6,427 nucleotides of DNA from Spirochaetota bacterium (GCA_023421875.1 JAEZSM010000059.1:1-6427), one strand, 5' to 3'; shown: positions 1 to 6,284, counted from the first letter of the stretch. A program made the numbers and translations. The notes: a model not told the origin generated them from the sequence alone.

Positions 1-1143
1 CTCGCCGCGCTCTTGACCGGCATAGTGAACCAAGCCTTCGGCTATGTCCTGGTGCAGACCGAGGAGGATCCGGCTAGCCTGGTGCCCGAGGGCACAACCT
101 TGACAGAATTGGATACAGGCGCGCTTAGCGTTATACTCCAGGAAAGGCTCTCCCGCCGTCTGTACCGAAAACTCGATGCCGAAGCCCCCCTGGCTGAACG
201 GAGCAGCCAAGCGCTGCTGGACATTATCGACACCGAAATACTCAAGCCCCATGTGGTTGCCACCTGGAGTCTCTTCGAAAGCATCTTCTTCAAACAAGCG
301 ATAATCGAAAGCGCACTTCGGGATTACCAGGGAGGAAGCCTGCAGTTCCGTTCCTGGGTGAACGGGGAGCTGTTCGCCAATTCCCAGTCCTCAGATCCTC
401 TGCGAAGCGGAATCCGCGGCGCGATCCTCGGTTCTTTGCTGACCATATTCTTCACCATTCTCTTCGCACTGCCCCTGGGCGTGGCCGCGGCCGTATGGCT
501 TGAGGAATACGCCAAGGACAACTGGCTCAACCGGATGATCCGCACCAATATCTACAACCTGGCGGGTGTCCCCTCGATCATTTACGGCATGCTCGGTCTC
601 ACGCTCTTCGTGAGGGCCATGGCGCCATTAACCTCGGGCGCCCTCTTCGGCCTACAAGCCGAGGGGAGCTCCCTGGACGGCAGAACAGTGCTTTCAGCTT
701 CCTTGAGCTTGGCCATTCTGGTGCTTCCGATCATAATAATTAATGCCCAGGAAGCCATGCGGGCGGTGCCCCAGGGCCTACGGCATTCCAGTCTCGCCCT
801 GGGCGCAACCAGGTGGCAGACCATATGGCACCATGTCCTGCCCGCCTCGGCGGACAGAATCCTTACCGGAGCGGTGCTGGCCATATCCAGGGCCTTAGGG
901 GAGACAGCGCCACTTGTGGTGGTGGGAGCCTCGACCTTCCTTTCCATGGATCCTACGGGGCCTTTCTCTAAATTCACCACCTTGCCGATACAGATTTATC
1001 AATGGAGCGCCAGGCCCCAGCAGGAGTTCCGAAATCTCGCCGCTGGAGCCATTATCGTGCTTCTGGTTTTACTCCTTTTCCTTAACGCAAGCGTCATCTA
1101 CCTGCGCAACAAATACAGCGATAATAAGGCAGCCTCACAATGA
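1..1143 (+). CDS. pstA: Phosphate ABC transporter permease PstA (5' end missing)
   Basis: Inner-membrane permease subunit of the high-affinity phosphate importer PstSCAB. The frame is open from base 1, so the true start lies upstream and the window begins inside the first membrane segment; a TTG at 13 is in frame but is not taken as the start. A long hydrophilic loop of about 115 residues (roughly bases 60-405) follows that segment. The permease domain then starts with a hydrophobic helix (bases 412-501). The PstA-typical NLAGVPSIIYGMLGL lies near 559-603. The EAA loop that docks on the ATPase, with LALGATRWQTIWHHVLP, spans about 751-843. RALGETAPLVVVGA near 889-930 is strongly PstA-like, and a last membrane helix lies at about 1036-1104. 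The long loop matches the PstA subtype of alphaproteobacteria, where it is annotated as DUF3333; that assignment is from memory. The stop overlaps the pstB start. Confidence 0.95.
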   Translation, partial: LAALLTGIVNQAFGYVLVQTEEDPASLVPEGTTLTELDTGALSVILQERLSRRLYRKLDAEAPLAERSSQALLDIIDTEILKPHVVATWSLFESIFFKQAIIESALRDYQGGSLQFRSWVNGELFANSQSSDPLRSGIRGAILGSLLTIFFTILFALPLGVAAAVWLEEYAKDNWLNRMIRTNIYNLAGVPSIIYGMLGLTLFVRAMAPLTSGALFGLQAEGSSLDGRTVLSASLSLAILVLPIIIINAQEAMRAVPQGLRHSSLALGATRWQTIWHHVLPASADRILTGAVLAISRALGETAPLVVVGASTFLSMDPTGPFSKFTTLPIQIYQWSARPQQEFRNLAAGAIIVLLVLLLFLNASVIYLRNKYSDNKAASQ

Positions 1144-1898
1144 AGACAACAGCATGCCTCGAAGTGATCGATCTTTCCATCGAGTATTCCAACGGGCACC
1201 AGGCGGTTAAAGGCCTGACAATGAATATTGACCGCAACGCGGTCACTGCCATAATAGGCCCCTCGGGCTGCGGCAAGAGCACAGCCCTGCGGGCTTTTAA
1301 CAGGATGAACGAGCTGATACCGGGCACAAGGACCAGCGGCAAGGTTCTTTTCCGCGGAGCGAATATCTATGGCCCCGGCGTCGATCCCGTGGAAGTGCGG
1401 CGCTGGATCGGTATGGTGTTCCAGAAACCCAACCCCTTTCCCAAGACGATTCACGAAAACATCGCCTGGGGTGCCAGGATCAACGGTTACAAGGGCGATA
1501 TGGACGAGCTGGTGGAATCCAGCCTGACCCAGGTAGCCCTTTGGGACGAGGCAAAGGACAAGCTCAAGCAGAGCGCCATGGCCCTTTCCGGAGGTCAGCA
1601 ACAGCGGCTCTGCATAGCCCGGGCGCTGGCGGTGAGTCCCGAGGTTATCCTTATGGACGAGCCCACCAGCGCGCTGGACCCGATTTCCACCGCTAAAATA
1701 GAAGACTTGCTCGGCGAGCTCAAGCGCCGTTATTCTATCGTCATCGTAACACACAACATGCAGCAGGCAGCCAGGATATCCGATTACACGGCGTTTCTGC
1801 TTACCGGGGACCTCGTCGAGTACGCCCCGACGAAGGACATATTTTTCAATCCCAAAGATGAGCGCACCGAGAACTACATCTCGGGCCGCTTCGGTTGA
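1140..1898 (+). CDS. pstB: Phosphate ABC transporter ATP-binding protein PstB
   Basis: Cytoplasmic ATPase of the PstSCAB phosphate importer, 252 residues, the usual length for PstB. Walker A is GPSGCGKST (residues 40-48). The Q-loop is VFQKPNPFPK (93-102), the PstB hallmark. The ABC signature is LSGGQQQRLCIARAL (149-163). Walker B ends in DEPTSALDP with Asp173 and Glu174, and the switch histidine is His205 in VTHNMQQAARI. The conserved FNRMNELIPG segment after Walker A is also PstB-type. The C-terminus (IFFNPKDERTENYISGRFG) is typical and complete. The ATG at 1140 overlaps the pstA stop as ATGA. Only a weak AAGG lies upstream, so translation is probably coupled to pstA. All catalytic elements are intact. 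Confusion with another ABC ATPase is unlikely given the motifs and the neighbours pstA and phoU. Confidence 0.98.
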   Translation: MKTTACLEVIDLSIEYSNGHQAVKGLTMNIDRNAVTAIIGPSGCGKSTALRAFNRMNELIPGTRTSGKVLFRGANIYGPGVDPVEVRRWIGMVFQKPNPFPKTIHENIAWGARINGYKGDMDELVESSLTQVALWDEAKDKLKQSAMALSGGQQQRLCIARALAVSPEVILMDEPTSALDPISTAKIEDLLGELKRRYSIVIVTHNMQQAARISDYTAFLLTGDLVEYAPTKDIFFNPKDERTENYISGRFG

Positions 1899-1913
1899 GA
1901 GAGGAAGGAACTC

Positions 1914-2573
1914 ATGAGCACCAGAACAGCCCTCCAGGAAGAGCTGGCAAAACTTCGTTACGATATTCTCGGCATGGCCACCAGGGTGGAGGATAATCTC
2001 GCCAAGGCTATCACCGCCCTAAAAAATCAGGATACAGCCTTGGCAGCCCAGGCCAGGACAGGCGACAGAGAAGTCGACAGGCTTCAGCTTGCCATAGAGG
2101 ACGCGGCGGCGGTGCTCATAGCCACCCAGCAGCCTGTGGCCAGGGACCTGCGGGAACTCGTCACCGTCTTTAAAGTGACGTACAATCTGGAAAGGGCCGG
2201 TGACTATACTGCCCACCTGGCCAAGACGGCTATCAAGTTGGCGGGCGAGGCACCATTCCGCCAGATCGGCAGGCTGGATCTCATGGCCGGCGTAGGCTTG
2301 CGGATGATCAAGGGCGCGGTGAGCGCCTACTTGAAGTGGGATGTAGAAGCGGCGAGGGCTGCTGCCTCACTGGATGATGAGATCGATCATGAGCACAAAG
2401 CCCTCATCGAGGAAACCCTGGGGCTTATGAAGGACCATCCGGAGCTCATCAAGCGGGCATCCAAGCTGCTGACGACCTCCAGCTACCTCGAGCGCTTCGG
2501 CGACCACATGACCAATGTCTGCGAGGCCGTTGTCTATATGGTGGAAGGCCGTCACCTAGAGCTGAACGACTAA
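1914..2573 (+). CDS. phoU: Phosphate transport system regulatory protein PhoU
   Basis: Cytoplasmic regulator thought to link the Pst transporter with the PhoR kinase and keep the Pho response off when phosphate is ample. The 219 residues match the family's usual length. Two PhoU repeats are visible, each ending in an E-R-x-G-D metal-binding motif: ERAGDY at 93-98 and ERFGDH at 193-198. QQPVARDLR (72-80), a family signature, precedes the first. The protein is predicted all-helical and has no signal peptide or membrane segment. The start is supported by GAGGAAGGAA at 1901-1910, just before the ATG. It lies 15 bases after pstB and 33 bases before phoB. Placement between the transporter and the two-component genes fits a signalling bridge, which is family knowledge rather than something the sequence proves. 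Confidence 0.95.
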   Translation: MSTRTALQEELAKLRYDILGMATRVEDNLAKAITALKNQDTALAAQARTGDREVDRLQLAIEDAAAVLIATQQPVARDLRELVTVFKVTYNLERAGDYTAHLAKTAIKLAGEAPFRQIGRLDLMAGVGLRMIKGAVSAYLKWDVEAARAAASLDDEIDHEHKALIEETLGLMKDHPELIKRASKLLTTSSYLERFGDHMTNVCEAVVYMVEGRHLELND

Positions 2574-2597
2574 AACACGGGGTTCGGCATTTCTATG

Positions 2598-2602
2598 GGA
2601 GG
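2598..2602 (+). promoter_or_regulatory. Ribosome binding site choosing the phoB start
   Basis: GGAGG (within GGGAGGT) lies 4 bases before the ATG at 2607. It overlaps the earlier in-frame ATG at 2595, which has no comparable site at good distance. This favours 2607 as the start, giving a protein that begins MAKARILVVEDD as usual for the family. Confidence 0.6.
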
Positions 2603-2606
2603 TACC

Positions 2607-3305
2607 ATGGCCAAGGCCAGAATCTTGGTCGTCGAGGACGACACAGACATACGGGAGCTTCTCTGCTACACGCTCCAGGCGGAGGGCTGGGAAGTATCCT
2701 CAGTGCTGTCCGCCGAGGACGGACTTTCTCTACTGCAAGCCAGGGATTTCGACTGTATCGTCCTCGATCTAATGCTTCCAGGCATTGACGGTTTCGAATT
2801 TCTGCGGCGTAGCAAGAATCTTCCCGGCAAAGCTGGAATCCCCGTTTTGATAACTACGGCCAAGGGGGAGGATGCCGATGTTGTGGCCGGGCTCGAGCTG
2901 GGTGCCGAAGACTATGTCATAAAGCCCTTCAGTCCCAGAGTCCTGGTAGCTCGGATCAGGACGGCCTTGCGACGGGGCCAGGAACGTACTCCTGGACAGA
3001 GCCCTACGGCCAAGATCCGCCGGGGAGCGCTGGTCTTGGATCCCCTTAGGCACGAAGCATTCTTCGAGGACACTGCCCTGGAGCTGTCGGCCACCGAATT
3101 CTCCATTCTTAAGTGCCTCATGGCTGAGCCAGGCAGGGTATTCTCCCGTGGTCAGATCATCGACTCCGTCAAAGGCCAGGATTATCCGGTCACAGATCGG
3201 TCGGTGGACGTGCAGATTCTTTCCATCAGAAAGAAGCTGAAAGAAGGGGGGAGCCTGATAGAAACGGTCAGGGGGGTGGGGTATCGATTCCGCGCCGAGC
3301 AGTAA
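2607..3305 (+). CDS. phoB: PhoB-like phosphate response regulator (OmpR/PhoB family)
   Basis: DNA-binding response regulator of the phosphate regulon, 232 residues from the ATG at 2607. An in-frame ATG at 2595 would add four residues. The receiver domain (about 4-120) has the acidic pair E10, D11 and D12, the phospho-acceptor Asp54 in VLDLMLPGIDGFEF, the switch Thr84 in ITTAKGED, and Lys106 in DYVIKPFSPR. This last stretch is close to E. coli PhoB. The C-terminal winged-helix domain (about 135-232) has ELSATEFSILKCLM, the recognition helix region DRSVDVQILSIRKKL and the closing ETVRGVGYRF wing. Both domains are complete. Its partner is the kinase encoded 75 bases downstream. Assignment as PhoB rather than another OmpR-type regulator rests on the receiver sequence and on its place in the pst-phoU operon. 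No Pho box was recognised in this window. Confidence 0.92.
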   Translation: MAKARILVVEDDTDIRELLCYTLQAEGWEVSSVLSAEDGLSLLQARDFDCIVLDLMLPGIDGFEFLRRSKNLPGKAGIPVLITTAKGEDADVVAGLELGAEDYVIKPFSPRVLVARIRTALRRGQERTPGQSPTAKIRRGALVLDPLRHEAFFEDTALELSATEFSILKCLMAEPGRVFSRGQIIDSVKGQDYPVTDRSVDVQILSIRKKLKEGGSLIETVRGVGYRFRAEQ

Positions 3306-3307
3306 GC

Positions 3308-3329
3308 CGGGCTATGTGACTTTAGCCCG
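3308..3329 (+). repeat. Perfect hairpin between phoB and phoR
   Basis: CGGGCTA (3308-3314) and TAGCCCG (3323-3329) form a perfect 7-bp stem with an 8-base loop, starting three bases after the phoB stop. No T-run follows directly; six Ts occur only at 3353-3358, so it is not a standard terminator. It could stabilise the 3' end of upstream message, attenuate, or lower kinase expression relative to the regulator. The pairing is seen; the function is inference. Confidence 0.5.
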
Positions 3330-3380
3330 TATTGGCAGTTCGCAGGGGCAACTTTTTTAGACAGGAGCGGTACGCGGCGT

Positions 3381-5267
3381 ATGAAGACACTTTTTGGCAA
3401 GACACTAGCCTCTCTTCTAGGCTTGAGCCTGGCCCTCTGCCTGGTTTTCGCCCTGATCTCTGTCACATTGATAGGCCAGATCCATGAAGAGATATACGAT
3501 AGGGCTCTAGCCGAGACCGCAGGCCTTTTATCATCCTATCTGCCCGATCTATCAGGTTCAGCAGAGCTTCAGCGTTGGGCAAGAGAAGCCGGCGGAGTAT
3601 CGGCGTATCGAATCACCATAGTCCTTGCCGACGGCCGGGTAGCAGCCGACTCCAAGGCCGATCCTTCGGCAATGGAAAACCACGGGGACAGACCCGAGAT
3701 TATACAAGCCCTTGCTGGGTCCCAGGCCAAGGCTACCCGGAAATCGACCACCCTTGGCATGGAGCAACGCTACATCGCTCTGCCGGTTAAAGACAGCCAG
3801 GGCAGAATAATCGCAGCCTTCAGGCTTTCCCTGGACACCCCGGCCATGGAGTCCAGGCTTTCGGAGTTCCAGTTCCTCCTCGTGACAGTGATCGCCCTCG
3901 CGGCGGCCCTGGCGGCCTTAGTGGCAGTATTACTCTCCCGGAGCATCACGCGGCCCCTGGGCCTGCTGGCGGATGCGGCCGAATCGGCGCCCGCCGCGGG
4001 GCTTCGGGCCGCGGGGGCCTCGCCCAGGGGCCGCTTCGAGCTCAAGGACAGACGGCAGCTCCTCCGCGGCTCCCGGGAAATACGTATCCTGGGCGAGGCC
4101 CTGGACTCCATGGCCGGGGAGCTCTCAGCCCGGGCCGAATCGGCAGAAGCCAAGGAACGGGAAGTAGAGGCTATCCTGGAGGGCATCTCCGAGGCTGTAC
4201 TCGCCCTGGATTCTGAGCTCAATTTGCGGCTGGCCAACAAGGCTGCCCGCCAGCTTTTCGATTTTTCACCCACAGCTGGAACTGAAGCATTCGATCCTGC
4301 CGCATCCGGCAGGACCGTTAATCCTGCGGTAAAAACCAAGCCCTGCTTGTTGGAAATCGCTCGCTCTCCCGAACTCGAGGCGGTGGCGCGCAGCGCTCTG
4401 GAAACGGCAGCGGCGGCGGAAGCCGATGTTAAACTTTATCGCCAGGGAAAGCAGCGCAGTTTTCAAGTTCTCGCCGCAGCCTACGGTAGGCAAGGCCTTT
4501 CGCAAAAACCTGAAGGCGTCGTGCTCGTACTAAACGATCTCACCGTCCTGCGCCGCCTGGAAACAGTTCGCAAAGATTTTGTCGCCAACGTCTCCCACGA
4601 ACTAAGGACCCCTGTGCAATTAGTGAAGGGCTTTGCCGAAACGCTCTCCGGCGACGCCCTGGAAGATCCGGAAAAAGCAAGGCGGTTTGCGGAAATCATC
4701 GGTCGTAACGCGACTCGCATGGAACGACTCATCGACGATCTACTCTCCCTGGCCAAGCTCGAGCAGCAGGAACGGGGAAGCTTGGAAACCAGGCCAGAAC
4801 TACTCCGGGAGCTCATCCAGGAAGCTCTGGCCTCGGTGGAACATGCGGCGGCGGCAAAAAATCTCAAGCTTGAACTGGATTGCCCCGAAACCCTCATGGC
4901 AGAAGTCAACGGCGGACTCCTTGTGCAGGCTGTTTTCAACTTGCTGGACAATGCTGTCAAATACTCTCCTCATTCCACATCTGTTTCGGTATCCACCGGA
5001 ATAACCGATGGCCGCCTCCGCATAGAGGTACGGGACGAAGGCCCTGGAATCCCGGCGGCGGAACTGCCCAGGCTTTTTGAGCGTTTTTACCGGGTGGACA
5101 AGGCCCGGAGCCGGGAACAGGGGGGTACGGGTCTAGGGCTCGCTATCGTTCGCCACATCGCCGAAGTCCATGGAGGAAGGGCGGGGGTGGAGAGCTGGGA
5201 AGGCGAAGGCTCGCTGTTCTGGATAGAACTCCCAACAACCATGGTTACGCCTCTTGATCCGACGTAA
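3381..5267 (+). CDS. phoR: PhoR-like phosphate sensor histidine kinase with extracytoplasmic sensor
   Basis: Membrane histidine kinase, 628 residues, expected to phosphorylate and dephosphorylate the PhoB encoded just upstream. TM1 is at about 9-32. An extracytoplasmic domain (about 35-162) includes YRITIVLADGRVAADS and RYIALPVKDSQGRIIAAFRLS, like the PAS/Cache-fold sensor of Gram-positive PhoR and WalK. TM2 is at about 164-186. A HAMP region (about 187-250) has an expanded connector, and a PAS-like domain (about 258-390) carries an apparent insertion near 296-320. The HisKA H-box SHELRTPVQLVKGF has phospho-acceptor His406, with Thr410 keeping the phosphatase-type HExxT motif. The ATPase domain has the N-box NLLDNAVKYS (520-529), G1 DEGPGIP (552-558) and G2 GGTGLGLAI (581-589). 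All catalytic boxes are intact. AGGAG at 3363-3367 is 13 bases from the ATG, a rather long spacing, but no better start was found. E. coli PhoR lacks such an outer sensor domain, so signal input may differ. Confidence 0.9.
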   Translation: MKTLFGKTLASLLGLSLALCLVFALISVTLIGQIHEEIYDRALAETAGLLSSYLPDLSGSAELQRWAREAGGVSAYRITIVLADGRVAADSKADPSAMENHGDRPEIIQALAGSQAKATRKSTTLGMEQRYIALPVKDSQGRIIAAFRLSLDTPAMESRLSEFQFLLVTVIALAAALAALVAVLLSRSITRPLGLLADAAESAPAAGLRAAGASPRGRFELKDRRQLLRGSREIRILGEALDSMAGELSARAESAEAKEREVEAILEGISEAVLALDSELNLRLANKAARQLFDFSPTAGTEAFDPAASGRTVNPAVKTKPCLLEIARSPELEAVARSALETAAAAEADVKLYRQGKQRSFQVLAAAYGRQGLSQKPEGVVLVLNDLTVLRRLETVRKDFVANVSHELRTPVQLVKGFAETLSGDALEDPEKARRFAEIIGRNATRMERLIDDLLSLAKLEQQERGSLETRPELLRELIQEALASVEHAAAAKNLKLELDCPETLMAEVNGGLLVQAVFNLLDNAVKYSPHSTSVSVSTGITDGRLRIEVRDEGPGIPAAELPRLFERFYRVDKARSREQGGTGLGLAIVRHIAEVHGGRAGVESWEGEGSLFWIELPTTMVTPLDPT

Positions 5268-5330
5268 CCACGGAGCTATCGAGGCTTATATTCCTGGACA
5301 AATCTCCGTAGCCGCTGTGATAGGTTAATT

Positions 5331-5356
5331 TTTTCCCACTAGGGAAAATAGTTCCC
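5331..5356. repeat. TTTTCCC palindrome with a third TTCCC arm
   Basis: TTTTCCC (5331-5337) and GGGAAAA (5342-5348) form a perfect 7-bp inverted repeat around ACTA. The GGGAA arm can instead pair with TTCCC at 5352-5356 across five bases. The repeats are plain in the sequence. Candidate roles are a weak transcription end after phoR, a protein-binding operator, or alternative RNA hairpins. With only three GC pairs it is not a strong terminator. Confidence 0.45.
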
Positions 5357-5413
5357 ATAATTTAGGTGTTATTTTCTCCGATGCTATTCATTAGAAGCCT
5401 CGCGTCGGCAGAA

Positions 5414-5441
5414 TTTGCAGGACCTTGCTTTGCGCTGCAAA
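5414..5441. repeat. TTTGCAG/CTGCAAA dyad, possible activator site
   Basis: TTTGCAG (5414-5420) and CTGCAAA (5435-5441) are perfect 7-base inverted arms separated by 14 bases, so the arm centres are 21 bases apart, two helical turns. Relative to the start predicted from the downstream sigma-54-like promoter, the dyad lies at about -126 to -99. That is within the range where enhancer-binding proteins usually bind. Its use as such a site is inference. Confidence 0.35.
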
Positions 5442-5512
5442 AATATAATAAATAAATACATATAATATAGAAAAATAGTAAAATATAATTAACTTTACTT
5501 AATTTTCTTTCC

Positions 5513-5529
5513 TTGGCACTCTAGTTGCT
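5513..5529 (+). promoter_or_regulatory. Sigma-54 (RpoN) type -24/-12 promoter
   Basis: The sequence TTGGCACTCTAGTTGCT fits the RpoN consensus YTGGCACGrNNNTTGCW at every specified position except the G and the purine after TGGCAC. The invariant GG (5515-5516) and GC (5527-5528) have the required spacing. With C5528 as -12, transcription would start near 5540, leaving a 36-base leader before the ATG at 5576. A sigma-70 reading is poorer: TTGGCA as -35 has only TATCTA (3 of 6 matches) at 17-base spacing, and the better TATTAT is 14 bases away. Such a promoter would need an enhancer-binding ATPase activator. Confidence 0.6.
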
Positions 5530-5564
5530 ATATATTATCTAACGAATATTGTCTCGAACATTCC

Positions 5565-5570
5565 AGGAGG
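5565..5570 (+). promoter_or_regulatory. Strong ribosome binding site for the ABC ATPase gene
   Basis: AGGAGG lies 5 bases before the ATG at 5576. It decides that start over an in-frame TTG at 5549, which would add nine residues and has no ribosome site. Confidence 0.85.
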
Positions 5571-5575
5571 ACTAT

Positions 5576-6283
5576 ATGGCGATTGTAACGTTAGATAAGG
5601 TAAAGAAAAATTACATGCTGGGAACTACCCAGGTCCCCGCGGTGCGGGGGGTGAGCTTCGAGATCGAAAAAGGAGATTTTATTTCCATCGCAGGCCCCTC
5701 GGGCTCTGGCAAATCCACCATCCTCAACATGATCGGATGCATGGATACGCCCAGCGAGGGCAAGGTAGTGGTGAACGGCAAGGATATATCCCAACTGACC
5801 GATTATCAAACCACCATGCTTCGCCACGAAACGATAGGATTTATTTTTCAGTCCTTCAACCTCATTCCCGTGCTGAACGTGTTTGAAAATATTGAATTTC
5901 CCCTACTTTTAGGCAAGGGCGGCAATAGAACCGCGGATAAGAAAAAGGCCGACAAGGAATGGGTAGAATACCTCATAGCCCAGGTCGGGCTGGAGCGTTG
6001 GATCCACCATAAATCCAATGAGCTCTCAGGCGGACAGCGTCAGCGAGTCGCTATTGCCCGTGCCCTGGTGACCAAGCCGACTATCGTATTGGCCGACGAG
6101 CCTACGGCGAACCTCGACTCAAAAACCGGCGAAGAAGTCATCGAGCTCATGAAGAAAATCAACCAGGACATGGATACGACCTTTATCTTTTCCACCCACG
6201 ACGCCACGGTAGTGGGCATAGCCGACCACGTAATCCGCCTCAAGGACGGATTGATTACAGAGAATTTCCGCAAGGGGGCCTAA
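5576..6283 (+). CDS. LolD/MacB-type ABC transporter ATP-binding protein
   Basis: Cytoplasmic ATPase of the MacB/LolD/FtsE group, 235 residues, a normal length for the group. Walker A is GPSGSGKST (40-48). The Q-loop has Gln92 in GFIFQSFNLIPVLNVFENIE, diagnostic of the group. The signature is ELSGGQRQRVAIARAL (149-164). Walker B is IVLADEPTANLDS with Asp174 and Glu175, and the switch histidine is His208 in FSTHD. It lacks the PstB-type Q-loop and is unrelated to the phosphate genes. One base separates it from the FtsX-like permease gene, so the two surely work together. Family members act in lipoprotein release from the inner membrane, export of macrolides, peptides or toxins, or mechanotransmission; the substrate cannot be told from this sequence. 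It is the first gene of its operon, preceded by a sigma-54-like promoter. Confidence 0.93.
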   Translation: MAIVTLDKVKKNYMLGTTQVPAVRGVSFEIEKGDFISIAGPSGSGKSTILNMIGCMDTPSEGKVVVNGKDISQLTDYQTTMLRHETIGFIFQSFNLIPVLNVFENIEFPLLLGKGGNRTADKKKADKEWVEYLIAQVGLERWIHHKSNELSGGQRQRVAIARALVTKPTIVLADEPTANLDSKTGEEVIELMKKINQDMDTTFIFSTHDATVVGIADHVIRLKDGLITENFRKGA

Positions 6284-6284
6284 G

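Larger units (their letters stand above)
5268..5575. other. Gene-free intergenic region between the pst-pho operon and the ABC export operon
   Basis: No convincing coding sequence lies here. The left part (5268-5440) holds several inverted repeats: ACGGAG/CTCCGT (5270-5275 with 5304-5309), CTATC/GATAG (5276-5280 with 5319-5323) followed by a T-rich run to 5334, the TTTTCCC palindrome, the TTTGCAG dyad, and an 8-bp CGAGGCTT/AAGCCTCG pair (5280-5287 with 5395-5402). The CTATC/GATAG arms plus T-run could form a weak end for the phoR transcript, but no strong GC-rich terminator is visible. The middle (5441-5510) has only six G or C in 70 bases. The right part carries the sigma-54-like promoter and the ribosome site of the next gene. 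Confidence 0.8.

Noticed and set aside
1098..1754. Long open frame on the - strand opposite pstB
   Set aside because: It lies opposite a fully conserved pstB, has no recognisable motif, and is explained by the codon bias of GC-rich DNA.
3770..4339. Open frame of 189 codons on the - strand opposite phoR
   Set aside because: The product is a low-complexity Ser/Arg/Ala-rich sequence, typical of antisense to GC-rich coding DNA, and the sense frame is a convincing kinase.
5268..5334. Strong intrinsic terminator after phoR
   Set aside because: The possible stems here are short, broken and compete with each other, though a T-rich run at 5329-5334 exists. It is mentioned only as a weak possibility.
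5444..5489. Three TATAAT hexamers as sigma-70 -10 elements
   Set aside because: None has a recognisable -35 at 16-18 bases, and such hexamers are expected in DNA of this composition. One could still be active, but it is not supported.
5489..5504. Two TTAA-type hexamers about 10 bases apart resembling a Gram-positive Pho box
   Set aside because: They occur in a stretch of almost pure A/T where such matches are expected by chance; the repeats are imperfect.
5513..5541. Sigma-70 promoter TTGGCA-17-TATCTA
   Set aside because: The -10 matches only 3 of 6 positions, whereas the same bases fit the sigma-54 pattern far better.
5549..5575. Earlier TTG start for the LolD-like ATPase, adding nine residues
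   Set aside because: There is no ribosome site before it, while AGGAGG is ideally placed for the ATG at 5576, and family members begin at about that residue.
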